Source: Exobasidium rhododendri
Taxonomy: Eukaryota > Basidiomycota > Exobasidiomycetes > Exobasidiales > Exobasidiaceae
Direction: 5' to 3'
Assembly: GCA_026210745.1 (NCBI GenBank)
Contig: CP110632.1
Location: 2,913,001 to 2,977,000, forward strand
DNA: 64,000 nucleotides
Shown here: piece by piece, positions 44,975-56,900 of the stretch
Position numbering within the stretch: position 1 is the first letter of the stretch
Layout of the letters: every line of letters starts with the position of its first letter
Notes under the pieces: model-generated
Told to the model about the DNA's origin: nothing
The model's input: the letters and a program-made list of their open reading frames with translations, nothing else
Database searches by the model: none
Position numbers and translations under genes: made by a program

Positions 44975-47288
44975 ATGGCCGTCTCATCTTTGCCTACCAA
45001 GACTGGTCAGAAAGCGGGGAGGAAGATAGGTGCAAAGGCGACAAAGGCTGCCTCGTCTTCTTCTGCCCATTCTTCTTTCGCAAATGCGTTGGCTTCTATC
45101 GAGAACTCATTGTCTAGTTCGTCCGACCTCAATCCTCTATTTGATCTAATACAACTGCTGAAAGGCCAAAAGTCGACAAGTGATACTGGAGCAGATACTT
45201 CAATTCGTCTGAGGGGATTAAAGTTCCTCGTCAGATCCCTGCAAGCTTTGCTCAATGACCAACGCATTCCTCTGACCCAGGTCAATGAGCAGGGTCTCGT
45301 ACAAGGTACCTTTCGAGAAGAGGATGGACGCACAGCAGCAGACAAAGCTGTAGCAAATTGGCTTCGACAAAGATGGAACGAGTCAGTTGAATTGTTATGC
45401 TCGCTTCTGCATAGCGAGGAGGCCGACATTAGAGTGAGTGCGACTTCTTTCCGGCTCACAGTGATTCCGCTTTTACTGAAGCATTCCCAATCGTAAAAAG
45501 TTACTGGCTCTTTCGTCATTGATGGCGCTTCAAAGAGACGCTTCATCTCAACTCTGCATCCAGCTGTCAGCATCTGCTTCGGAGAGAAGCCCGCAGTGGT
45601 CAAATACACCATGGACTTTATTGATGACGACTTTGATCGCAGGCTCATCAAACGAAGAGAAGAGCGTCCCTCACGACGTCACCTCCGCGTTCACAGAAGA
45701 TTACCTCGAGCAATTTGACGATGTGAGATTTGCTTTCTGCAAAGAAATCAGTGCTATCATTCGCAGCCCGCCTACTCATCTCAGAGCAAATCAAAACCTC
45801 CGAGCGAATGCAATCACACTGCTTTGGGGTCTCACTGCTATTCCGACGAAAGAGGAGGATTTGAACAATTACCTTCTCTCTGAACTCAAGGCAGGAGGAT
45901 CAAAGGCGAGCAAGAAGCAGGAAACCAAGAAGGCGGCTGGTAGAGCGAAAGTGGAGAAAGAGGAGAACGAGGAAGAGGAAGAGGAAATGGAAGACTGGTT
46001 CTCTGACAGCGATGAAGAGGCCGGATCAAAGAAAAGGCAACAGAGTGGATCGGCGGGATTGGGAAAAGCTGCACAATCGGCTATCACTGCTAGTCAAATC
46101 AAACGACAAAGAAAGCGTAACCCACCTTTTCGAGAAGCAGTCTACTCTCTCAATGCACAGAAGGCTATCTTCAGTCGAGCCTGGCTAGCAGTGCTCCTAC
46201 CGGCAAAGAAAGTCGATGAGAAGGGGCAAACGGCGGTGGTGGGCGGCTCGCTCAGCTTGTCAATGATGCATGAAGCACTGGTACGAATGCACTCACAAAT
46301 TCTACCTCATCTGGTCAAGCCAAAGTTGCTTCATGACTTCTTAGTCGATTGCTTGGATGCCGGTGGTGCCACGTCACTCTTGGCTCTCAATGCACTATTT
46401 TCTCTAATGACAACGCACAACCTCAATTATGCTTCTTTCTACTCGAAGTTGTATGCTCTATTGCTGTCGGATCCGCCTTTTTTGCACGTACGCTATCGCT
46501 CTAGGTTTCTTCGGCTACTCGACGTCTTTCTGTCCTCTACACACTTGCCTGCTACCTTGGTTGCTTCCTTTGCGAAGAGATTGTCGAGAGTGGCGCTACG
46601 AGCACCACCTGCTGCCATTGTGGTTGTGATTCCCTTCGTTTGGAATCTGTGCAAAAGACACAAAAGATGTCTAGGCCTTCTCCATCGAGACGTGGGAGGG
46701 GATCGATTTGACTTGGGACCTGCAGGTGTGCAAGATTCGTTCAACGACGCCGAAACAGATCCACTGAAGACGGGTGCAATCGATTCGTCCCTCTGGGAAT
46801 TGGCAGCAATGGAAGCTTCTCTTTCTGCTGTTCAACAGAGCTCAATGTCAGCGCCGGAAAAGGGTGGGGAAGCGCATTACCTCGGTAGTGTGTCGTCGCT
46901 TAGCAAGATCTTAGCGGAACCGTTCACAAAGGAAAGGTATGATTTGGAGGACTTTCTGGACATCACCTATGCTACCCTCTTTGACACCGAAACAGCAAAG
47001 ACGCTAAAGAGACGAGAAGGGAAGAAGATCATTGAGCCTGCTTTAGTGTATGCTCTTCCCAGTCGAGGCGGCAAGAGACTAAGCATCCTAGGGAGCAGGT
47101 CTACTGGAGCAGGTGGTGACGACGATGAAGTGGCCTCAAAGCGGAGAAAGATGACGGCAGTGCAAGAAAGTGAAGATGCCGAGGAAGAAGACGTAGAGAC
47201 TCGAAATGCCAAAATAGCCATGCGGGAGGTGGAAGAGGAGAATGCTGTCAATTACAACGATGCCTGTGCTCGTCTCTTTGCCTTTTGA
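44975..47288 (+). CDS. NOC4: Nucleolar complex protein 4 (Noc4)
   Basis: Two exons (44975-45433, 45501-47288) over a 67-nt GTGAGT..AAG intron give 748 residues. The splice joins EEADIR to LLALSSLMALQRDASSQL in phase 0; without it the frames do not match. Noc4 (Utp19), with Nop14, belongs to the small-subunit processome and is needed for 40S assembly. The C-terminal CBF/Mak21 region is clear: FSRAWLAVLLP, QILPHLVKPKLLHDFLVDCL, NLNYASFYSKLYALLL, FLRLLDVFLSSTHLPATLVA, PAAIVVVIPFVWNLCKRH and YDLEDFLDITYATLFDTE. An acidic/Lys-rich nuclear linker lies in the middle (EEEEEEMEDWFSDSDEE). It ends 42 bp from convergent MTQ2, the tightest spacing in the window. Confidence 0.9.
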
Positions 47289-47330
47289 ATGGTCTCTTCT
47301 GTGTAGATTAATTAATACAATTGACGATAT

Positions 47331-48103
47331 TCATGTTTGTGTTGATGACGATGATTTTGTCGCCCGAATGATGTGAAGGTGCTCTCTGCCGGCTCTTCGA
47401 GAGAAGCAGATGCTGGCAGTCAAGCCTGCCTCCTGCAATCTTCTCACGATGTTCGGAGGATTGTTCTGTTGAATAGCGACAACGTAGACTGATCCATCTG
47501 TTGCTAATAGAAGGGGAAGTGTGGTGATGAGATCGTCGAGCAAGTTTGTTCCATAGCTACCGCCTGCCCAGCTGCCTTCAATAGAGCCCCTCTGTTGCGC
47601 AGCCTGTTCTTCTTCTTCTGTAGTAGGCACGTAAGGAGGGTTGAAGACTAGCAAGTCAATCTTTCCTGAGCATCTCGATTGCAACGCATTCAGCAGGTGA
47701 CCGCAAACAGTCTCCAGCCTTACTCCATTGGCTGTCCCCGTCTTTCTTGTTGCACTCAAAGCAAATTCGTTGATGTCGGTGCACACGAAGGAAGCTTCGC
47801 TGGAGCCGACGATCTTGGACAGAAATGCGCTGACGCAGCCGGTTCCTGAGCTGTGAGAGTTGGATCAAGGTGTTACTCTATTGTCAGTGGAAGAAGACGT
47901 TGCTACATACGCGATCCTGACGTCTCCCAGTCTTCTCCGTCCTTAGCTCACCCTATCTCCACAATCAAGCGAGGTTGAGCGTGCCTTAGAAGGTCTGCAT
48001 CTTGCTCTAGAGCATCTAGGAGACAGAACGTGTCTTCCGCTGGTTCATACACTCGCAAATAATCTTCCTTGGTCAAGTGAGAAAGATCTGGTGTTGGGAT
48101 CAT
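47331..48103 (-). CDS. MTQ2: eRF1 glutamine methyltransferase catalytic subunit
   Basis: Two exons (48103-47952, 47850-47331) over a 101-nt GTGAGC..CAG intron give 223 residues, the usual size. Splicing restores SAM motif I, IVEIGSGTGCVSAFLSK, followed by FVCTDINEFALSATRKTG and the catalytic NPPY tetrapeptide in LLVFNPPYVPT. Mtq2 with Trm112 methylates the glutamine of the GGQ motif of release factor eRF1; the animal relative is N6AMT1/HEMK2. The N-terminus has LRVYEPAEDTFCLLDALEQD, also typical of the family. The C-terminal region (SICFSRRAGREHLHIIRAT) matches family ends. The start ATG at 48103 is followed by IPTPDLSHL, again as in the family. Confidence 0.93.
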
Positions 48104-48804
48104 CAAGTTGCGGATTCAGAAGATCAGCGTGCCGGCAAAGTCGGACATTACTATGATTGTGCGTATGTATGCGCCAATTCATCTGTGAGCAGCGGCGACA
48201 AGTGTAATTAAAGAATAGCGCGCTGAATAGCACTGGTCTGGCAATCGGAAATTAGACAATTTCTTCTGAGACAGACAGTGGCATACGTGCCTTCCCTTCC
48301 GAGCCTCCAGCCCCCCCTTCCCGAACACTGTTGACCTTGCACACGACAGAGGCATCGCTCGTCTCTGACACTCATACACGTCGACTGATGCACTGAACCA
48401 TCTTCTCTGCTCCTCCTCTCCTCCTAGCAGCACATAGCAATACTTCAAAAGGACTTCTTACACAATCTCGCCTTTAATTCGTCACCACGCTCCCACGACA
48501 CCTCTATAAATCTCCATCGACTTCGAGCACATCCAGCTAGCGACTCCTGTAATTCTCATCATCTCCTGTCACATTACTATACGCTCAACGATCTATCAAC
48601 AATTTCTCTCATCAATCGCCGCATATACTCTGCTGACATATTCCTTGCATTGAGCCATAGAGGAACCTAGTTGATTCCGTCACAATAATACAGATTCGTA
48701 TATTTTAACTCTCTTCGACCTATCCTACACCTGTCGAGCCTTAACTCCGCCTTGCATACATTCATATCGCTCAACCTCATCTGGGCATCCATCATCTTCT
48801 CGAC
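48104..48804. promoter_or_regulatory. Divergent promoter region, MTQ2 and CRY-DASH
   Basis: About 700 bp separate the divergent ATGs. A TATAAA lies at 48505-48510, about 295 bp upstream of the CRY-DASH start; if used it would give a long leader. Pyrimidine-rich tracts follow it to the ATG. No light-response element can be named from sequence alone. Confidence 0.4.
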
Positions 48805-51496
48805 ATGTCTAATCACAGCAAGATGGTCAATTCCACCTCAGCTCCCATGGACTCACCATCGAATGTCACTCAGAAGAAAATTCTCATCTGCCTTTTGAGA
48901 ATGGACTTGCGAGTCCATGACAATCCTTTGTTTCACTTGTTCGTTATGTGCCTTGCGCCTTTGAATCTGGGAGGTGCTCCGATTGCTGACTATTTACTCT
49001 CTCTTCATTTATCACTGCAGTGCACATAGCGACGAGCGAGGCGGCTCGATGGGTCAGGATGGTACACGTAAAGAAGGCGAAGATAGATCCATGTCTTCCT
49101 CGGCTACTCATATTGTTCCACTTTACGTTTTCGATGAGCGAGAGCTTGAATTGGGTGGACTACCCGGCTATCAACGTGATGGCCCTGAAGCTCGTACTAA
49201 GCATTTTGGATTTTGGAAGACTGGCAGCTTCCGAGCTCGATTTCTCTCTGAATCAGTCTACGATCTGCGATCTCGACTGCGTGAACTTGGATCTGATCTT
49301 ATGATTCGCTTCGGTCGACCTGAAATAGTAGTTGATCACCTGGTTCAAGGATTTCAAGCGCAAGGCGATACAGTGGAAGCAGTGTGGCTGCAAAAGGAGA
49401 TGACTTCCCCAGAAGTGCGTGTGGAAGATGAGATGGCTAAGCGTTTAGAGCCCCTCAAGGTACCCATTAGCTTCGTCCATGGCAAGACACTCATCCATCC
49501 AGATGATCTTCCCTTTGGTATCAGCGACACGCCAGACGTCTTCACGCCTTTTCGTAAGAGAGTCGAAGCTTTGGGGAAGAAGATGGTCCGACCGTGTTGG
49601 AATGCCCCTTCGAAATTCAAGCCCTTCCCCATTATTCCCCATACAGTCGACTATGCGATGGACACAACCTACGAAGTGGACGTCGATGGTCTTTCTTCTA
49701 GATTGTTTGAAAAGCAGGAGAAGAAAGATGGTCAGATCTCTTACTACGACATTCTCGGGTATCTCCTGAAACCTTTAGACGACACTTCCTTGTCATTTCA
49801 ACAAAACAACTCAGTGTTGCTTCAACAACGACATCCTGCTTCTGCGTTCCCGTTGCGAGGTGGTGAATCGTCCGCACTGGAACGCCTATCATGGTACTTC
49901 ATTCGTGGCAAATCACACGATTCTTCCAGATGGGGAAGAGCCGATCCACCACCTGTGGCACGATACAAACAGACGCGGAACAATCTATTGGGACATGCTT
50001 ACAGCACAAAGATGTCGCCCTTTCTGACCTATGGGAGTATCAGCCCAAGGCAAATTTGGGAAGCGCTGGACTATCATGAAAAGAAGTTTGGAGAAGATCA
50101 GAACACATATTGGGTCCGCTTCGAATTACTATGGAGAGACTACTTCTTCTTTGTTGCCGAAAAGTTTGGAGATCTTCTGTACGATCGAGGTGGATTCGAA
50201 GTGGCAACTGACCCCAAACAAGCCGAGAAGAAGGAAAGCGATGGGTGGAAGACATGGTCAAGATCGTGTGGACCGGAGCATGACATCAGTCGACTAATCG
50301 ATGGAGCGACGGGCATACCTTTCATTGATGCGAATATCTTCGAGCTGCGAGAGTCTGGCTTTATGAGTAACCGAGGTCGTCAGAATGTCGCCAGCTTTTT
50401 AGCCAAGGACCTAGGATACGACTGGCGAATCGGAGCAGAGTTCTTCCAGTCTCAACTGATCGACTATGATCCGACGAGCAACTACGGTAACTGGCAATAC
50501 GTCGCTGGGGTCGGAAACGATCCTCGTGCGTCTAGGCAGTTTAATTGTATCAAGCAAGCGAAAGACTATGATAGTCATGGCGAATATGTGAAGCTGTGGA
50601 TTCCAGCTCTACGCAACCTACACCCAGACTACATCCATACGCCATGGCTACTTGACGCCGAGGAGAGAAGAAGTTATGGGCTGAAGAGCTCACTGATTGA
50701 TGTGACAATGGATGCGTATCCTGAGAAGCCCATGCTCGAGCTGGAGAGTTGGAGGAAGCATTACAATCGTAAAGATGGAGCAGGTAGTAAAATGTATGGA
50801 AATCCGCAGGAAAAGGTCAAAGACGGCAAGGTGAAGCGATACAAGAAGTCTGCTGTGACGGCTTTTTCTTCGTCGACTCGTGCTGGTAGACAGAGTGCCG
50901 ATCAACAAGGATATGATTCTGACGTTTCGTTTTCTATTCGAAGGGGAGGGAGTCCATCAACCCAACCCAGAAATCTGAGGACGCCCATGTCTGGCTACGA
51001 CTCGAGCAACAGTGGGTCTGACTACAGAGGTGTTGAGAGTGCCGCTCCGGAGAAGGATGGCAGGAGGCTACTCAATCAGATCAACGCGATCAACTTCAAC
51101 AACAATAGCAGTAGAGATGATACTGTCAGCAACAGCAACCCCGCTAATGCCTTCCCAGCTCTTCAGACTATCGCTCCTACTCATGGACCAGTGGTGAAGA
51201 GTAGTAGCATGTGGAGTAACGCACCAACTTCGTCTACTTCACCTTCCAATTCTGGACTCAACACTCCCCCGAGCAGCTCATCTGCACACAACAATCCTGC
51301 CACCGTAAAAGGCAGTGAACACAGCATTAGATTTGGCAAGAATGGCAACCACAGCCCGCTTCGAACTTCAAACCAACAGAGAGCTTTGGCAGGAAATGCC
51401 GCGTCTTCTCTTCGCAACGCTAATCCTATCCTTCGGTCGGAATCGCCGGTCAGTAAGGCAGATCAAGAGACTTCTTGGAGAAGAGGCGGATCTTGA
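48805..51496 (+). CDS. Cryptochrome DASH (DASH-type photolyase)
   Basis: Two exons (48805-48938, 49021-51496) over an 82-nt intron give 869 residues. The donor used is GTTCGT, which alone keeps frame and gives DNPLFHFAHSDE like other DASH proteins. The photolyase N-domain follows (VPLYVFDEREL), then the FAD domain with YWVRFELLWRDYFFFVAEKF, NRGRQNVASFLAKDLGYDWR and WQYVAGVGNDPR, the DASH hallmark. DASH proteins repair cyclobutane dimers in single-stranded DNA and can act in blue-light signalling. From about residue 630 a tail of about 240 residues is Ser/Asn-rich and disordered, as in some fungal DASH proteins. Basic KRYKKSAV opens the tail. FAD and folate cofactors are inferred from the family. 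Confidence 0.93.
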
Positions 51497-52193
51497 AAGA
51501 GACGCTTTTCTCTTCCCCCAAGTTCCCCCTTCCTCTGTCCCCACTCTAATTACTTGGAGCGCATCCCTTCTTCTCCCACGTTTCTTAGCCGCAATCTGCC
51601 TCTACATGCCATCTTTCGCTACAGCTACACCAATGTTTTAATATCTTGCACTTCTTTCTCTTTGTACCTCCTTTCCCTTATAATACTATATCGCAAGCTG
51701 AAGCACTGGACACGAATTAGCCACTGTGTACTGTACGCTGCCCTTTTGATCTAGAAAATCGATGGCCAACCTGTCCATAAGCCTCCTTGTATGACGGCAG
51801 CTTAGAGGGTGACTCTACCGCAACACGATTAGGTCATTTAATCTTTAGAGAGATGGCGAGGAAGGGAAAAAAATAAGACTATTCTATCCATCTGCATTTC
51901 GATTAGTTTTAGAAGGTAGGTAAGGCAAGATTTTTACATGGAATCGACAAGAAGCATAAAAGTAAGAGAGACGGGGAAATGCGACTTGCGAATAGGTAAA
52001 GGTAGCAGTGCAAGGAGGAAAATAAAGGTGGCTGTATCAATAGTAATGACACCACGCACAAAGGATATACTAAAGGCTCGAGATAGCTTCGTACGAAGGA
52101 AGAAAGGAGCAATCGAGGGGATCAAACTTTCCAGGAGATTCAAATTGTACTGAAGGACACAGCCTCCTCATGATCCTCTCCTTCTTAATGGCA
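51497..52193. other. Convergent intergenic, no gene seen
   Basis: About 700 bp lie between the stops of CRY-DASH and the DUF3602 gene and should hold both 3' UTRs. AT-rich tracts are present; no gene or repeat is recognised. Confidence 0.5.
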
Positions 52194-53038
52194 CTAGGAT
52201 AACTTCTTGGAGATCTTTTCGATGATGCTTGGCTTTCCGTGGCTTGGCCGACTTTCCTCACCTCCGTTAAGGGTAGAACTTTCGTCAAGCGCTCCCAACT
52301 TGTCTTCGTAGTGAGGCTCAGTTCGTGCTCCACTGTCCTTCGGCTCACGAGATCGAGAGCGAGAGAAGTTTCGAATGGCCTGGTGAGAAGAAAGGTCAAA
52401 GGCCGAATCGGTGTAAGTCACAGTGCTACGGTGATGCTTCTCCCTCTTTCTTCCCTCTTGAGACTTACACCGGCAATTCCACCGTCTCTTCCTCTGCGTT
52501 CTTGGTGCTCTCTTTCTTGGCTCTCTGTCCTGATGTTACCAGCACCTCCCCTACCAGTGTGCTGGGGGTGATGTGTGTCATGCATTGCATCCACCTGGAG
52601 TTTGTGTTCCTTTTCCTCCAACTTCTCCATCTTCTTTCTGTCTTTGGGGTCTCGAGAAGGTGATCGGACGTTTCCTGCACCACCTCGACCTCCATGAACG
52701 TTGCTCTGATTGGCCTGGTATTCGGCCTGAGCCTTCACCTCCGCAGGGTCTTCGACAGGTCTTCCACGAGAAGGCGATCGAACGGCCTGTGGTCAAACAC
52801 AGATAAAAGGCAGATAGGAGTGTCAGCTGTCTGGAAGGCCTCAGCGCAGATCCGCCCAGATTGATCGCCCTCTGCGCGTCAACGGCTTCCCGCAAAAGGA
52901 GGATGCAAGACTACATGCTCCCGGGAACAGACCCATTATAAGCACCGTCGATAAGATCCCAACACTCACATTTCCGGCGCCACCTCTTCCAGTAGGCACA
53001 AAGTCTCGGCCTCGTTCGTGATCAGATCGTCCTACCAT
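52194..53038 (-). CDS. DUF3602 protein, Par32-like
   Basis: Three exons (53038-52970, 52786-52469, 52379-52194) give 190 residues, all splices in phase 0. The mark of the family is a repeated GRGGAGN motif, seen three times: FVPTGRGGAGN, VHGGRGGAGNVRSPSRD and HTGRGGAGNIRTESQE. The ends are hydrophilic, with a basic C-terminus (PSIIEKISKKLS). This is the DUF3602 (PF12223) pattern; yeast Par32 binds ammonium transporters and restrains them under TORC1/Npr1 control. A role in ammonium transport is an inference. The first intron (183 nt) is about twice as long as usual here, while the second is 89 nt. Confidence 0.8.
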
Positions 53039-53975
53039 TTTCGTACAGAAGATTGCTTCTTTGAGAGTTGGAGTGAATTGGTCAGTGTGGCTTTTTCAAG
53101 GTGTTGTCTCTTCTGTCTGTGGAATGAGAGTGACGGATGAAGGAAGGAGGAAGTCAGAAAGCGAAAATGAAAGGTAGTTGCATACTAATCGGCGCGCGTG
53201 CGTGCGTGCTCTGCCTATTTCTGCTCTGCGCCTGCTTATACCGTAACGCTCTCTCTGTCCCTGGTCTCTCTCCTTTAGGAAAAACGGCCGCGCGATTGTC
53301 AAGATAAGGAACCCAGAGAGGACATGGACGCCCCCATTGAGGATTGATCTTCTAATGCTTCATTTTTCTTCTCAGGAACGTCACTAATCGATCCGGATAG
53401 CAATTATAATTTCGAAATACAGGACGTGTTTCTGTAGCATCTAGAGGACTCTATGGGAAAGTGTACTCGAAATATCAGTAAGATGAACGTCGACATCATA
53501 CAGCTCGCTTTATTTTGCAGTGCATAACAGTTGGGTGGCAGTTCGCGAGAGGTCTCCTGTCGATCGGAGTACTAAATCAAGAAATTTGCTTGGCAATCTG
53601 CATGAATTTATTCTGACACGTGTCAATGTGACTCCCCTCTACTTCCTGGCCGGTCCCTCCTGTGAGCGGCCACATTTTTACATTGTCTTCTCGGTGGTAT
53701 CTCTCGTGTGGAAAAAAAGAGGGAAAGGGATGGAGGGAGAAGGCAGCATTACTCGAGCAATTTGCTACACTCCCTTCGCACAGAGTGGAGGAGACGTACA
53801 CTGACCTCCTGGACAATTTTGGCATGTTTTGACATAATGTAAAGTACAGGTATTTTGAGGGGCCATGGGGTTCAGGGTAGCGATGTGGATGCGATGACAA
53901 TCAGATTGGCTAGAAGTACAGGGCCCAAATGCATGTAAAACGAACGGCGCAGAGGCGGAAATGGTAATACAATGC
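53039..53975. other. Intergenic, no gene seen
   Basis: About 940 bp lie between two minus-strand genes. They should hold the promoter of the DUF3602 gene and the 3' UTR of the Set3-like gene. A short GCGTGCGTGC run is seen near 53197. No gene is recognised. Confidence 0.5.
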
Positions 53976-56900
53976 TCACCGCCATGGGCCTCCTCCTCGA
54001 CTTCCTCTTCCTCTGGTTCTCGCTCGACCTGACCAAGGTGTTGCTACCATGTGTCGAGGTGGACCACCTGCAAACGATCCTCGATGAGGCCGAGCACTGT
54101 AATGAGAAGAAGAGGAGACAACCCGAGGTGCCGGATAGTCCATTCGCTCGTCTTCCTCTTCCATCCTTCTGTAATCAATCAAAAGTTCCCGATCTCGTAT
54201 ATCTCTTGGTGACGGCGGAGGAGGAGGTGCATAGCTCCTTTCTCGATCCAAAAAGTCCCTTTCCCTCTCGCGTTCACTGTCCCAAGCCCGTTCTCTTGGA
54301 GGAGGAAGAGGTTCTCGATAGTCTCTCTCTCGACTTTCTCGCTCTCTCTCTCGCTCTCGCATACGAGCAGGGCCTTTTGGGACATTGGCAAAATCTCTAA
54401 GTGATGAAGGAGCACCAGCGCTGTTACTGAGAGTAGGCGTATTCATCGACGTTGCTGGAGTGTTTGCTGCGATCGCGACCGGAGCATCAAACACTGGCTT
54501 CGATGGCGAGAAAGCTAGAGGGGGTGGAGCTGGAGGGTCTTGAAGATGAGAGCTAGGCTGGCTTTGAGGCTTCTTTGACTCAGGTTCATTGTTGACGGAT
54601 GTTGTCATGACAGTAGTGGTAATGCTGCGCTTCACAGGTCCTATCATCGGTGAAGTGGCCAAGGCGGCTGACGAAGTAAGACCAGACTGATTGCTGCTGC
54701 TGGAAGAAGTGGTGACGTTCGAATTGATCAAAGCTCTTGGTCCCCTAGGTGGATTGAATTGCGTTGCTGTACTAGTCAAAGGAGGACTGTAGGGTCTCTT
54801 CGACAGGCTTGGTGCTCGAGTGTGTCGAGTCAACGACAAAGTGGGGAGAGCTGCTGATTCATCGACTCGTCCCTCTTCGGATAAGGGGTCTGACAGCGTG
54901 AGGGTTGGATTTATGGTAGTTTGAAGTGTTGGCGGCGTCGGCTCGTTTCGAGAAATCGAGGGGGTATATGAGGGAAGATTGGCATTCACCTCGCGAGATG
55001 CAACTGTCGACAATGACTCTTCCTGTGATGAAGTTTGGGTTAGAGGAGCAGACGTGCCCTGCGGAGGAAAAGGAGCAGGAGGAGAGTTCCACGTCTTTGA
55101 CTCTTTGGCGACATCGAGATCTGATCTGGGAAGTGCAGAAGTCGACATTTCAGTAGGGAAGACTGGTGCTGAAGTGGACGCAATTCCGCTCGTGGTAGCT
55201 GAACCAGCACTGGCACTTCTGGGAGGTGTCATTGGTCGAGGAAATTTAGGAGCCGGTGCAGGAAATTCGCTTTTGATCTTGCTTGGCATGGCGTTCACAT
55301 CCATCGTCGCATTGATGTTCGAAGGGCTCGCGAAGGGGTATCCGGATTGTGAGCCAGAAAGGATAGAAGGCGTATTGGGGAGCGAAGACTTCTCATGTGA
55401 AGCCCCTGGAGCAAATGTTGGAGTGGAAAGTGGTGTGGAGATGGTAGTCTGAGTATTGGAGGTAGTCCGCCGCTCTGCCAATCTCTTCTTATAATCAGCT
55501 AAAGATAACTTCGCTTTGGGAACTTCAATCGTAGGCGGCGGGGGCGGCGGTGGTGGTGGTGGTGTAGGCTGCGCTACTGCATCTACAGCAGACGCTTCCT
55601 CTTCAGCTACAGGAGCTTCAGGTATAGTAGGCGTTTCAGTCACTAGCTTCTTTGTGTCTGGTGTAGTCTCTTCTGCGTCTACTTCGCCACTGTCATCGCT
55701 TTCCATGATCTGCTTTACCATCTTCTTCTTTGTCTTCTTCTTCATTAGACTAGACGTAGGTGCTTTCTCATTCGTCTCCAACTGGTGCTGTGCTAATCCC
55801 TCTCCTCCTTCGTTCGGACTCTCAGACTCGCTAGTCATGTAGCCCAGTAGATCCCTTCTCCTTCCCTTCGATAGAGATTCCTTCTTCTTTGAAATGGAGC
55901 CTACTCTTCTCCTTTGCTTCGACTTCGAAGTCTCTTCTTCCGACTCGTTGCTGTTCTCCTTCTTGAATGATTTTCGCTTCTTTGATACTTTGAATCGACT
56001 TGGCACAGGTGTCGTAACGCCCATATTGGAACCGTCGCTACTGCTGTCGCTTTCGGTATCGTCTTCAGAAGGTGCCGACGTCAGTGGTGAACTTGCCTCG
56101 TATGCATTCTTTCTCTTCTTCTTTCCCGAAGAAGCATCTCTGCGAAAGTGCTGTCGTTCAGAAATCGTGCGGTCGTCTTTCATCATTGAAGGCCTGCCTT
56201 GACTTGTGCTTCTTTCACCTTGAGCTTCTGTATCCAGTCTCCCATCTAATCTGGCTTGCTGCTTCTCCTTCTTCTTCTTCTTCTTCTTTTCCTTCATCTT
56301 CGAACTGTTTTCAGGATCTGTGCCTTCTTCATCAGAGAAGATTGCTTTCAATCGAGTTCCAGACACTCTCTTCTTGGGGGGAAGTGCAGTTCGAGTGAGG
56401 AAGATGGCTTCACCGTGTGCACCTCTCGTGATAGTCACGTCACTCTCGACCAAGAGTAGACTCTCGTCTTCCTCGTCCTCCCTACCAACTTCTCCCCTGC
56501 TGCCAACCCTTTCGTCTTCTCCCGATCCACCGGAGAGCGGTTCAGTGAGCAAAGAATCGTCTGAATCTCGACCATCATCTTCCTCTTCTCTCCCTTCCTC
56601 CATCAGTTCTTGCTCTCTCTCCTCGACAAGCTTGGTAGCATCTGATAGCGACAGTGTGCTGTTGAATTGTCTCTTCTCTTTGCCAATAGCGCTCTGATAA
56701 TCCCTTTCGCTCACTCGGCCCACTTGTCCGCCTGACAGAATCTTGTAGGCCACCTTGAGCTTTCGATGACAGCTATCGTCTCTTTGAAGATTCGCTTCCC
56801 CTTGATCCGTCTCCTGAGAGCTTCGCGGGCTTATGGGCATCGCATCCGGTCTCCACCATCTCCTCTTACCCACCAAAGGATCGAGGTCTGGAAGTTTAAT

